This document shows positions 31,899 through 40,912 of a DNA stretch of 40,912 bases, in pieces; within the stretch, counting starts at the first letter, position 1; each line of letters starts with the position of its first letter. This DNA comes from Candidatus Methylomirabilis sp. GTDB taxonomy: Bacteria; Muiribacteriota; Ozemobacteria; Ozemobacterales; Ozemobacteraceae. The notes under the pieces are model-generated. The model was not told where the DNA came from and ran no database searches. It saw only the letters and a list, made by a program, of their open reading frames with translations. The stretch lies in assembly GCA_020722725.1 (NCBI GenBank), contig DYKG01000007.1:65181-106092 (forward strand). The letters are read 5' to 3'. The position numbers and the translations under genes are program-made.

Positions 31899-32885
31899 TC
31901 AGATTCTGAAGGCGACGGCACACTGGTTGTAACCAACTCCTGAGCCGACAAAGACCACCAGATTACCTGATTTTACCAGGTTGCGTTTTCTTGCCAGATC
32001 GAATGCTACTGGCAGGCAGGCTGAGCCCATGTAGCCAAATTCATGCATGATCTTTATCGCTTTTTCTTCAGGCAGTCCCAGGTCTTCCATTACCTGGGTA
32101 ATGGTTTTGCTGCGTACCTGGGTGAAAACAATATGATCGATATCCTTTATTTCGAAGTTGCCGTTTTTGGCCACTTCTCTGACTCTTTGCGGCCAGCCTT
32201 CACGATTGACGCTAGATGGAAAGGGAGTGACGAACCTGACCTGAGTGCGACCCTGCTCAACTGCTGCTACGGTAGCAGGTTCTTTGGTGCCGCCGGCATA
32301 AATTCCCCAGCACTCATGAAATGAGCCGTCGGCAGAGAGGGCTGAAGAGATGAATCCGGGCTGGTCAGAGGCTTCGAGAACTGCTGCGCCTGCGCCATCA
32401 CCATAGTAGAAACTCATCGGGTCATTTTCACGGTCAGCCAGGCGCTGCATCATGTAAACCCCAATTACCAGGGCTTTTTTGATGTTCGGTTGATTGCACA
32501 TCATGCCGGCCGCAATTGCAAGACCAGTCGGAAATGAAGCGCAGGCGCAGCCCACATCGAAAGTTCCGGCCCGTTTTGCCCCAAGTTTATGTTGCACCAC
32601 AACAGAAGTTGCCGGTGTGATATGATCCGGGGTGTCGGTTCCAAGAACAATCAGGTCGATTTCTTCAACAGAAGTGGCAGCATCTTCCAGAGCTTTCTTG
32701 CATGCTGCAACTGCAAGATCAGAGGTGACCCAGTCCGCAGGTGCATAAAATCTGGTAAGAATGCCGGTGGCCTCTTCGTTTTTGTTGATTACTTCGGTGC
32801 CGAACTTTTTTCTCAGTTCATCATTCGGGTGTTCTTCAGTCGGTACAAATGAGCCTGTGCCAATTATTCTTGCGTATTTTGCCAT
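31899..32885 (-). CDS. KAS III-like acyltransferase with altered active site
   Basis: This 328-aa thiolase-fold protein resembles 3-oxoacyl-ACP synthase III (FabH). The active cysteine is kept in VGCACASF (Cys115). FabH's His (HQAN motif) is replaced by TQVR (255-258), and the Asn motif GNTSA reads GYMGSA (284-289). Without the His/Asn pair the usual decarboxylative condensation is doubtful, so it may instead transfer acyl groups or catalyse a different Claisen reaction. The start MAKYARIIGTGS (ATG 32885) is the natural family start; longer upstream frames are spurious. It lies downstream of eno but after eno's terminator. Confidence 0.8.
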   Translation of the reverse strand: MAKYARIIGTGSFVPTEEHPNDELRKKFGTEVINKNEEATGILTRFYAPADWVTSDLAVAACKKALEDAATSVEEIDLIVLGTDTPDHITPATSVVVQHKLGAKRAGTFDVGCACASFPTGLAIAAGMMCNQPNIKKALVIGVYMMQRLADRENDPMSFYYGDGAGAAVLEASDQPGFISSALSADGSFHECWGIYAGGTKEPATVAAVEQGRTQVRFVTPFPSSVNREGWPQRVREVAKNGNFEIKDIDHIVFTQVRSKTITQVMEDLGLPEEKAIKIMHEFGYMGSACLPVAFDLARKRNLVKSGNLVVFVGSGVGYNQCAVAFRI

Positions 32886-32965
32886 AACATCGAGTCTCCA
32901 ATTATCTGTTTTTTGCGATGCAATATAAATATGCTGCAAAAGCAAATTAGTCAAGACTTTTTCTA

Positions 32966-32997
32966 AAACAAAGATCGCCCGATCGAGTCGGGCGATC
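32966..32997 (-). terminator. Terminator of eno
   Basis: GATCGCCCGA (32973-32982) pairs with TCGGGCGATC (32988-32997), a perfect 10-bp stem with a 5-nt loop. On the minus strand TTTGTTTT follows it. Confidence 0.85.
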
Positions 32998-33055
32998 AAG
33001 GTTTACAGGACAAAGCCTGGAAACAGGCTCTTTGTGCCGTTCCTGGCCTGTAAGT

Positions 33056-34396
<1,341 letters not shown>

Positions 34397-34529
34397 TTAC
34401 CACAATTAACCCTGCCAAAAAAGGGCTAATTGACCATAATTAATCAGAAATCGTTCAGGCTTTTGAATAATCTGCCGAAAGTAGATTGCGGAAAAATGTT
34501 CGATCTTGATCAATAGTGGAAACTGTCTG

Positions 34530-36044
34530 ATGTCAGGCCATGTTAAAGCAATAAAAAAGATTCTGCCGATTCTGATCGGCCTGCTTTTTTGCAGCAGTTT
34601 TGCAACTGCTGCTGATGATATTTTTGCTCTCGAGTTCGATCTTGACTCGAGAAACACGGTTGACAGCACCAGACAGGATTTCTATCGTCCTCAATACCCG
34701 GCTATGGCATCAATTCCGGTTTTTATCGCAGATCAGTATGACCGCAATTTCATCAGTACCGAAAATGACATGTTTCTCGCGATTCGTGGCGATTTGAACG
34801 AGACCCAGTTCATCGATATCAAGGAACGACTGTATCTTTTGCACTACAATAACGAAGATTATTATTCGCGGGCGGTCAACAGCCGCAAATACCGGGAAAT
34901 AGATCACGAACTAAATCTCAGCTTTGGTATTGCCGCTGGAGACCATGATTATTTCCAGCTGGATTTCTTCAACAATTATTATGATGTCCCATTGTTCAAT
35001 CAATGGCAGACTCGTGCCAATCGTGGATCAGGGCTTTTCTGCCATGAATTTTCCCAGCGAACCTGTCTGAATCTCGAAGGTTCTTACGAAGAGCGCGAAT
35101 TCGAAAATGATTTTGAGCTCAACTACCGTGATGGGCAGGTAAAGTTTGAGGTGGTGACCTACATGCGCGGTCATCACAAATTTGTTCAACTGGCCAATTC
35201 GACCAGGGGTGAACGTAGTTTTTTTGAAAATTTTCCCACCGGTATGGCTGCCAGAAAAGCGGTTGATTACTACACTGACTGGACGAGAAGTCCTGAAGAC
35301 GATGACCCCCGGGCAAAATACAAGCAGGTTAAAACAAGAGGCGACCTTTACCTGAAATTTTACGGCGATGCGGGCACTCTTGAAAGAACCAGAATCAGCA
35401 ACCGTTCGACCAATGCGGGAATCGGAATGGAACTTGCCTATGAACTCAGCGATGATATCTGCCTGAGAATTGATGATTACTATCAAAAAAGAGACTGGCG
35501 CAATGAATCGGGAGTTTACTTCCTCTATGACCATTACTCAAACCGTCTTTCTCTTTCGGCAACCTGGGAGTATAATACCAATCTTGCTCAGACGGTGACT
35601 TTTATCGATGAAGTGCTTGAAAACAGCAATTTTTCTCAGGAAAATATGCGTATAAACCTTCTGAAATACGAAGGTCTTTATGCCAAAGGACGCAGTCGTG
35701 GCAGTCTGCGATTTGAGGGCCAGCGCCGGCGCTACGATGAAAATCGGTTGTTTTACCCCGATGAAGATGAGCTGAAAATTGCTGCAGCGTATGAATATTT
35801 GCTTACTGAGCAGGTTAAATTCAGATTGCGAAGCGAGTACATCGATAAAGATTACCTCGAGTTTGAAGATCTGTTATGGTCTTCTTATCAGAGAAATGTC
35901 TGGCGTGCCGGGGTCGAAAAACTGCTGTCGCGAAACCACTCGCTTGAAATTGCATACCAGGAAAACTCTGAGCGGCACAAAAATTTCAATACCAACAACA
36001 TTGAAGAAAAAAGCCTCAATTTCAGCTGGCTTATGAGTTTCTGA
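34530..36044 (+). CDS. Probable outer-membrane beta-barrel protein
   Basis: I do not recognise the family of this ~504-aa protein. A signal peptide is present (cleavage near ATA, about residue 27). The rest is rich in alternating aromatic/charged strands with tyrosine- and asparagine-rich turns (for example LYLKFYGDAGTLERTRISNR and SLSATWEYNTNLAQTVTFID), and the chain ends in SWLMSF with a terminal Phe. These are typical of outer-membrane barrels. The start is uncertain: ATG 34530 lacks a strong SD, and a TTG at 34506 is in frame. Confidence 0.65.
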   Translation: MSGHVKAIKKILPILIGLLFCSSFATAADDIFALEFDLDSRNTVDSTRQDFYRPQYPAMASIPVFIADQYDRNFISTENDMFLAIRGDLNETQFIDIKERLYLLHYNNEDYYSRAVNSRKYREIDHELNLSFGIAAGDHDYFQLDFFNNYYDVPLFNQWQTRANRGSGLFCHEFSQRTCLNLEGSYEEREFENDFELNYRDGQVKFEVVTYMRGHHKFVQLANSTRGERSFFENFPTGMAARKAVDYYTDWTRSPEDDDPRAKYKQVKTRGDLYLKFYGDAGTLERTRISNRSTNAGIGMELAYELSDDICLRIDDYYQKRDWRNESGVYFLYDHYSNRLSLSATWEYNTNLAQTVTFIDEVLENSNFSQENMRINLLKYEGLYAKGRSRGSLRFEGQRRRYDENRLFYPDEDELKIAAAYEYLLTEQVKFRLRSEYIDKDYLEFEDLLWSSYQRNVWRAGVEKLLSRNHSLEIAYQENSERHKNFNTNNIEEKSLNFSWLMSF

Positions 36045-36072
36045 TCGGGGGAAATATATCTGGCTGTTTTTG

Positions 36073-36101
36073 TTGTGGTAACATCATGTATGTGATACAA
36101 T
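36073..36101 (+). promoter_or_regulatory. Putative sigma-70 promoter for the YmdB-like gene
   Basis: TTGTGG (36073-36078) and TACAAT (36096-36101) are separated by 17 bases. Transcription would start at about 36108, leaving only a few bases before ATG 36112, so this mRNA may be near-leaderless. Confidence 0.5.
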
Positions 36102-36111
36102 TACTCTGCTT

Positions 36112-36891
36112 ATGTTTGCCATAGCCTTCATGGGATTAATCATGCATGAACTGACTCCTGGTCAGCTTCGGGCGGTGGTTGACGGCGTGAAAAAAGTGGC
36201 TGGAAATCAGGCTTTGATTGTGTGTAATGCCAGCGGCCTGTTTTCGGTTGCCCCGGCGTTGGCGGCACAAGTAAAACTGCTCTTTGACAGTGGAATAGAC
36301 ATAATCTTTGCCGGTGAACAGTCAATTGCCCGGCATGCTGGTCGAGATGAACTGGATTCATCTGCTGGTCGTATTTTACGGCCGGTAAATCTTGACGATT
36401 CAGCCCCAGGGCAAGGTACGGAGCTGGTTTCTGTCGGGGATAAGAAAATCTGGCTGATATGCGCGGCCGATCAGAGTCCTAAGACTCCATTAGAGCATGC
36501 GCATGAAGTTCTCGATGATTTTTTCAGCAACAAGAATGATTCGTTTCCCGTATTAATAAATGTGAATGGCAAAGATTCTGACTATAAAAAGGCTCTGGCC
36601 CTGAGGTACAGTCAGTTTGATTTTTCGGTTGCAGTTATAGGCAGTGGCATGCACTTTAGCAGCGGCACGACAAGAATTGACAACGGTAACGCCTTTCAGG
36701 CAGACGCAGGAATTATAGCCAGTTTAGACTCAGTATCCGGAATGTCTCCGGATATATGGTGGAAACGCAACATCGAGCGCATACCTGTTGCGATATTGCC
36801 AGGTAGGTTAGCGATAGAAGCAGATTATACCGTTCTGTTTTATGATTGTGAGAAAATTGTTAAATCAGTTTGCGGCAGGCTGGTAGTCTAA
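36112..36891 (+). CDS. Degenerate YmdB-like phosphoesterase (likely pseudoenzyme)
   Basis: This 259-aa protein matches the YmdB (TIGR00282) metallophosphoesterase family in layout but not in catalytic residues. The N-terminal GDIVG-like segment reads IAFMGLIM (Asp lost), the GNH motif reads GEQ (68-70), the FHAEAT motif reads VNGKDS (about 151-156), and THTHV reads GSGMHF (177-182). Conserved scaffold pieces such as RILRPVNLD and GNAFQADAGIIASLDSVSGM remain. I infer a non-catalytic regulatory role. The adjacent GAF-HD-GYP gene suggests signalling. The family start matches ATG 36112. Confidence 0.65.
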   Translation: MFAIAFMGLIMHELTPGQLRAVVDGVKKVAGNQALIVCNASGLFSVAPALAAQVKLLFDSGIDIIFAGEQSIARHAGRDELDSSAGRILRPVNLDDSAPGQGTELVSVGDKKIWLICAADQSPKTPLEHAHEVLDDFFSNKNDSFPVLINVNGKDSDYKKALALRYSQFDFSVAVIGSGMHFSSGTTRIDNGNAFQADAGIIASLDSVSGMSPDIWWKRNIERIPVAILPGRLAIEADYTVLFYDCEKIVKSVCGRLVV

Positions 36892-36943
36892 AGGGTTTAT
36901 TTTACTGAATTTTTATTGTTTGGGTTAAGGAGATTACTGCAGG

Positions 36944-38725
36944 GTGGCTGAATCAGGTACAAAAAACTATCAGCAGCTCCTCTTCAATGCGCAGAAGAAT
37001 ATTCTTGCCGGTGGCAAGAATACTGATGGTATTCTCAAAATTTTAAGTGAAACTGCTACAGCCATGTTTGGCCAGCCGGGATTTGGTCTGATTTTTTACG
37101 ATGCCTCGGCTCAGCAGTCAAGAATCCGCTATAACGCCGGGTTTCATGAAAAGTCTTTGAACTTTTTCTGTGAGATGCTTACCCGAAGCAAACTGGAGCA
37201 TCAGAAAATCAATGCTGGGCTGGTTGCCGATGAAAGTGGTGACAGCAGGCAGGTTGTTCCGGTTGGACCCCTTGATAACCCATTTGGGATGATGATTCTA
37301 CTTGACCAGCCTCTTGACGATGACCAGGCTCTGCTCGAGTTCAGGGCGCTGGCAACCAATTCCATCGGCACTTTCCTTGAAGTTGAACTGGTCAAAATGC
37401 AGATGGATGAAATGTCGGCATTGCTTGAGGTTGGCCGGGTTGTAAGTTCAACCCTCGATCTGCGTGAGTTGTTGACCAAGATCATGGGCACTGCTACCCA
37501 GGTTATGCGCTGTGAAACTTCGACGGTTTATCTGGTTGACGAGCAGACTAACGAGCTTTATTTTCATATTGTTCAGGGTGACCCGAATGTGGGCGCCAAG
37601 CTCCAGGAAATCCGACTCCCCATGGGAACAGGTCTCGCGGGTTGGTGTGCTCAGAATAATAAACCGGTCATGGTCCCTGATACAGAAAAAGACCCGAGAT
37701 TTTTCAAGGGTGCCGATAAAAAATCGGGTTTTGTTACCAGATCGATGATCTGTGTTCCAATGCGGCTGAAAGACAAAATTATCGGTGTGTTGCAAGTATT
37801 GAACCGCACCGGCGACATTCCTTTCAACGAACATGACGTTGAAATGCTGGAAAATATGGCCAATCAGGCCGTATCAGCGATTGAGAATGCCAGGCTATAC
37901 GAAAACATTCAGAAGGTTTATCTCTCTACCATCGAGGTTCTTGCCACCGCCATCGATGCAAAAGACCCCTATACCCAGGGTCACTCAAGGCGTGTAACTC
38001 TATACTCGGTTGCTATTGCTGAAGAGCTCAATATGACCAGGAAAGAGGTTGAGAATGTCAGATACGCCGGTTTGCTGCACGACGTGGGCAAAATCGGTAT
38101 TAAAGACAGCATCATCAGAAAACCCGGGCGATTGACTGATGAAGAATATGCAATCATCAAGAAACATCCGGCAATTGGCGCTAAAATTCTGCGCCCGGTA
38201 GATTTTCTTGCCGATAAAATTCCCGGTGTTCTGCATCATCACGAATATTACGATGGGCGTGGTTATCCCGATCATCTGACCGGCGAAAACATTCCTCTCG
38301 ATGGCCGCATTATCTGCGTTGCCGATGCTTTTGATGCCATGACTACCAACCGACCTTACCGAAAAGGCCTGACTGTTAAAACCGCAATTGGCGAGCTGCA
38401 GAAATTTACCGGCAAGCAGTTCGACCCGGTTTGTGTCGAGGCTTTCCTGAGAGCCTTCGACAAAAAGCTTTTTCAGTATTTTGAGAAAGTTGATGGCTCT
38501 GATGACATGGTTCTCAAAGACGATGAAATGGAAGTGCGTGATCCAGCCGATGGCTCGAACAGCGATCATCTTGAAAGCCAGCCTTACCCGCCAATGGCAG
38601 CCCATGAACACAAGGGTGAAAGCCAGCCTTACCCGCCAGTTATCCCAGCTCATGCTGAGCCTGAAAAGCCGTCTTTTCAGCCTTATCCGCCGGTTTCTTC
38701 CATCGACGAAAAGAAGACCGAATAA
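36944..38725 (+). CDS. GAF-GAF-HD-GYP phosphodiesterase with proline-rich tail
   Basis: This 593-aa protein is predicted to hydrolyse cyclic-di-GMP. Residues 15-150 are a divergent GAF-like domain, 160-322 a canonical GAF, and 330-510 an HD-GYP domain with HSRRV, HDVGKIG (379-385) and HHEYYDGRGYP (432-442), all catalytic positions intact. The tail (about 525-593) holds three QPYPP motifs. GTG 36944 is the start, with AAGGAG about 11 bases upstream. It lies 53 bases after the YmdB-like gene. Confidence 0.92.
   Translation: MAESGTKNYQQLLFNAQKNILAGGKNTDGILKILSETATAMFGQPGFGLIFYDASAQQSRIRYNAGFHEKSLNFFCEMLTRSKLEHQKINAGLVADESGDSRQVVPVGPLDNPFGMMILLDQPLDDDQALLEFRALATNSIGTFLEVELVKMQMDEMSALLEVGRVVSSTLDLRELLTKIMGTATQVMRCETSTVYLVDEQTNELYFHIVQGDPNVGAKLQEIRLPMGTGLAGWCAQNNKPVMVPDTEKDPRFFKGADKKSGFVTRSMICVPMRLKDKIIGVLQVLNRTGDIPFNEHDVEMLENMANQAVSAIENARLYENIQKVYLSTIEVLATAIDAKDPYTQGHSRRVTLYSVAIAEELNMTRKEVENVRYAGLLHDVGKIGIKDSIIRKPGRLTDEEYAIIKKHPAIGAKILRPVDFLADKIPGVLHHHEYYDGRGYPDHLTGENIPLDGRIICVADAFDAMTTNRPYRKGLTVKTAIGELQKFTGKQFDPVCVEAFLRAFDKKLFQYFEKVDGSDDMVLKDDEMEVRDPADGSNSDHLESQPYPPMAAHEHKGESQPYPPVIPAHAEPEKPSFQPYPPVSSIDEKKTE
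38572..38638 (+). repeat. Direct repeat inside the HD-GYP tail
   Basis: A 22-bp stretch occurs exactly twice (38572-38593 and 38617-38638), 45 bases apart, so each unit is 15 codons (core ESQPYPP). A third, divergent copy of QPYPP follows near 38680. It looks like a tandem duplication within the coding sequence. Confidence 0.85.
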
Positions 38726-38834
38726 GGTTTATTCCGGGCTCATTTTTCAAACAAAAATTTGACAGCAGTGGTCGGCTGTTAGTTAGTCTTTGGGCATGGT
38801 TGGTGAATTGATTCGCCAGACCCGAAATCTGAAA

Positions 38835-40769
38835 TCAGCTTTGTATAACTCTCAGCCTGGGAGTTTCCGCAAACTTGTCACGGGCTTCGTGATTATGATT
38901 ATCACTGTGAACTATGTCGCGGTTTGGCGAAAATGACGGCACGATTTCCTGTAGAGTGCTGATGACTTTATGGCTTTTACCTTCACGGGCAGCAGCTTCA
39001 AGCCGTTCAACCTGCGAGCACAGCATTGATTCATCAACTTCTTCAGGCCTGGCAATGAAAATTTTGCGGTTTCTCGTGGCAGTAATGCCTTCAGATGCAG
39101 TCAGCAGCTCTTCATACAATTTTTCACCCGGTCTGATACCGGTAAAACGAATTTCAATATCTTTGCCCACTTCAAGTCCTGAAAGCCTGATCAAATCTTC
39201 GGCCAGATCAACAATGCGAACCGGGTCACCCATATCGAGAATGAACACTTCGCCGCCCTTACCGTAAGCGCCGGCCTGAATAACCAGTTTGCTGGCCTCG
39301 GGAATTGTCATGAAATATCTGATCATTTTCGGGTGAGTGATGGTTATTGGCCCACCTTCTTCTATCTGCCTCTTGAACAGTGGTATTACGCTGCCACGAC
39401 TGCCAAGAACGTTGCCGAATCTTACTGCAACAAACCTGGTTGAGCTTCTTCTGGCATAGCCCTTGAGAACTTTCTCGGCAACTCTTTTGGTGGCGCCCAT
39501 AATTGAAGTCGGGTTAACTGCTTTATCAGTCGAGATCATGACAAAGCGCTCGACTTTATGGTTGTGAGAAGCTTCTACAACATTTTTGGTGCCGATTACG
39601 TTGTTTTTAATCGCTTCTTCAGGGTTAATTTCCATCATGGGTACATGTTTGTGAGCCGCCGCATGGAAAACGATTTCGGGGTGATGTGACTTGAAAACCT
39701 GATCTATTTTAGCGCGGTCTTGAATGTCTGCAATGATTGGAATAAGTGCAGTATTGCCCAGCTCTTTATTTTGCATAAGAGCCTGATGGCTCGAATATAT
39801 GCTGTTTTCGCCGTGGCCGAGCAACAGAAGCACACTTGGCTGAAATGGCAGAATCTGACGACAGATTTCGCTGCCGATACTGCCGCCTGCCCCGGTTACC
39901 AGAACTGTTTTGCCGGTGATGTAGGCGGCAATTTCGGCAAGATTTATCTGCGCCGGCGGACGTCTCAACAGATCTTCGATTGCTATGTCGCGAAGCTGAA
40001 GACCGACAAGCTTGCCACCAATCAGATCCTGCAGGCCGGGCAGCGTTTTAAAACGAGCTCTTGAATCCTGGCACAGCTTTACAATGCGCCGCAATTCATG
40101 CCCCGAGGCTGAGGGAATGGCGATAATTATCTCATCAATATTGTGATCTCTTACAATGTTTGAAATGTTTTCACATTTTCCCAGGACCGGGCAGCCATGA
40201 ATAATCTGACCGGCTTTTTTTTCATCATCGTCTACCAGGCCAATTACGGTTATTGGCAGATTAAGGTTGCGTTTAATCTCGCGCAGAACACTTTCACCAC
40301 CTTGCCCGGCTCCGATAATCAGAACCCGCTTGGTTGATTCGTTCGATCTGCCGAACAGCCAGTTTCTAACCGGTGACATTTCAGCCATGTTGAGAATAAT
40401 TCGCGGTGTGATGCGAGAAGCACCGATCAAAATAAGACTCAACATCCAGTCGATTATGAATACCGCACTCAGCGAAGGGAAACTTTCAAGGAAATATACC
40501 GATGTCAGTTTGAGCATTGAGCAACCGGTTACCGCAGTAAAAACGGCAACCATATCGGGAATCGAGGTAAAGCGCAGGGTTCTGTTATATAGACCCATGA
40601 CCCAGAAGCTCACTATGCAGACGGGGATCAGCAGCGGAACCATCATCAGCAGATAATGAGTGTGAGAGGGGTCAAGCTTGTCAAACTTCAGCCAGATGGC
40701 TGCAACCAGTGAAAATGAAATGCAGATAATATCGGTCAGAAGAAAAATTATTTTTCTTACAGGCGTCAT
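38835..40769 (-). CDS. CapD/WbpM-type nucleotide-sugar dehydratase
   Basis: This ~644-aa membrane enzyme belongs to the CapD/WbpM/PglF family that makes 4,6-dehydrated UDP-sugars for surface polysaccharide. Four N-terminal membrane helices (about 1-110) are followed by a Rossmann-like domain with VLIIGAGQGGES (about 147-158). The catalytic short-chain dehydrogenase domain has VTGAGGSIGSE (about 290-300), STDKAVNPTSIMGATKR (with Met in place of the usual Tyr, as in this family) and VRFGNVLGSRGSVI. UDP-GlcNAc is the likely substrate, but not certain. I chose ATG 40769; TTG 40787 is possible. A weak terminator may lie near 38762. Confidence 0.88.
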   Translation of the reverse strand: MTPVRKIIFLLTDIICISFSLVAAIWLKFDKLDPSHTHYLLMMVPLLIPVCIVSFWVMGLYNRTLRFTSIPDMVAVFTAVTGCSMLKLTSVYFLESFPSLSAVFIIDWMLSLILIGASRITPRIILNMAEMSPVRNWLFGRSNESTKRVLIIGAGQGGESVLREIKRNLNLPITVIGLVDDDEKKAGQIIHGCPVLGKCENISNIVRDHNIDEIIIAIPSASGHELRRIVKLCQDSRARFKTLPGLQDLIGGKLVGLQLRDIAIEDLLRRPPAQINLAEIAAYITGKTVLVTGAGGSIGSEICRQILPFQPSVLLLLGHGENSIYSSHQALMQNKELGNTALIPIIADIQDRAKIDQVFKSHHPEIVFHAAAHKHVPMMEINPEEAIKNNVIGTKNVVEASHNHKVERFVMISTDKAVNPTSIMGATKRVAEKVLKGYARRSSTRFVAVRFGNVLGSRGSVIPLFKRQIEEGGPITITHPKMIRYFMTIPEASKLVIQAGAYGKGGEVFILDMGDPVRIVDLAEDLIRLSGLEVGKDIEIRFTGIRPGEKLYEELLTASEGITATRNRKIFIARPEEVDESMLCSQVERLEAAAREGKSHKVISTLQEIVPSFSPNRDIVHSDNHNHEARDKFAETPRLRVIQS

Positions 40770-40912
40770 TCTTTGTGTACCCTTCAAACCTCTGAAATAT
40801 AAGTGTGCAAAATCTTAGCACAAACCCGACGAAATGTCGATTTTTTTGCTTTGCGAGCAGCAATTCTCGGTATGCGGATTGGTGCAGCTTCCGGCAATGG
40901 TTTCGTCGGGAT

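Noticed and set aside
32886-32999. Extending the KAS III-like protein 38 residues upstream.
   Set aside because: The extra N-terminus is not family-like and would include the eno terminator sequence.
38762-38779. Terminator of the CapD/WbpM gene (ACAGC/GCTGT).
   Set aside because: Only five base pairs with an 8-nt loop; too weak to list as a feature.

Overview
This window looks like a chromosomal segment of a diderm (Gram-negative-type) bacterium. It encodes lipoproteins, a probable outer-membrane beta-barrel, a relic of a TonB-dependent receptor, a type IV prepilin peptidase, and sigma-70-like promoters next to one very clear sigma-54 promoter. The rich cyclic-di-GMP gene set, the many TPR and HEAT proteins and the modest GC content would suit an environmental or candidate-phylum lineage. 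I cannot name the phylum from this window alone.

Layout. Bases 1-5018 form a translation block: tRNA-Thr(TGT, cut by the window edge), tRNA-Tyr, tRNA-Thr(GGT), tuf, rpmG, tRNA-Trp, secE, nusG, rplK, rplA, an L10-leader-like attenuator, rplJ and rplL. A strong terminator follows rplL, and rpoBC is not the next gene. Bases 5031-7733 (minus strand) hold a LarE-like sulfur transferase, a short TonB-receptor relic and a lipoprotein with four IPT/TIG domains. Bases 7836-10679 hold an agmatinase-family gene, the prepilin peptidase and a 2H phosphoesterase in overlapping order, then secG. Bases 10808-18585 hold a sigma-54 activator converging on a four-gene minus-strand operon: orphan membrane sensor, TPR lipoprotein, cytoplasmic TPR protein and CHASE2-GAF-GGDEF diguanylate cyclase.

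Bases 18664-24273 contain a zinc-ribbon miniprotein, a YitT-family membrane protein, a REC-GAF-HD-GYP protein overlapping an M55 peptidase, a LURP-one/scramblase-like protein and a secreted protein of unknown role. Bases 24457-29197 hold a giant HEAT/TPR protein, an exported zinc-ribbon DNRLRE-like protein and two Hsp20 chaperones behind the sigma-54 promoter. Bases 29337-31724 look like a decaying region: a secreted hypothetical protein, an EamA transporter split by one in-frame TAG, a REP-like palindrome, and a 3' fragment of rsgA whose front has been replaced by a tRNA-Ala gene. Bases 31899-40769 hold a KAS III-like enzyme with altered catalytic residues, enolase, an outer-membrane barrel candidate, a degenerate YmdB-like pseudoenzyme, a GAF-HD-GYP phosphodiesterase with a repeated proline-rich tail, and a CapD/WbpM-type nucleotide-sugar dehydratase.

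Themes. One diguanylate cyclase and two HD-GYP proteins, with the pilin peptidase and the polysaccharide gene, point to surface-behaviour control by c-di-GMP. The most novel item is a 57-nt element present twice (19865-19921 and 30011-30067). Its unpaired segments are invariant and its differences fall almost entirely in predicted stems, as in a structured RNA. Also notable are the sigma-54 hsp20 promoter with an upstream palindrome, the tRNA-Ala/rsgA junction, and several likely pseudoenzymes or relics. No gap longer than 300 bases lacks a gene; the longest (6345-6605) shows only a small hairpin.
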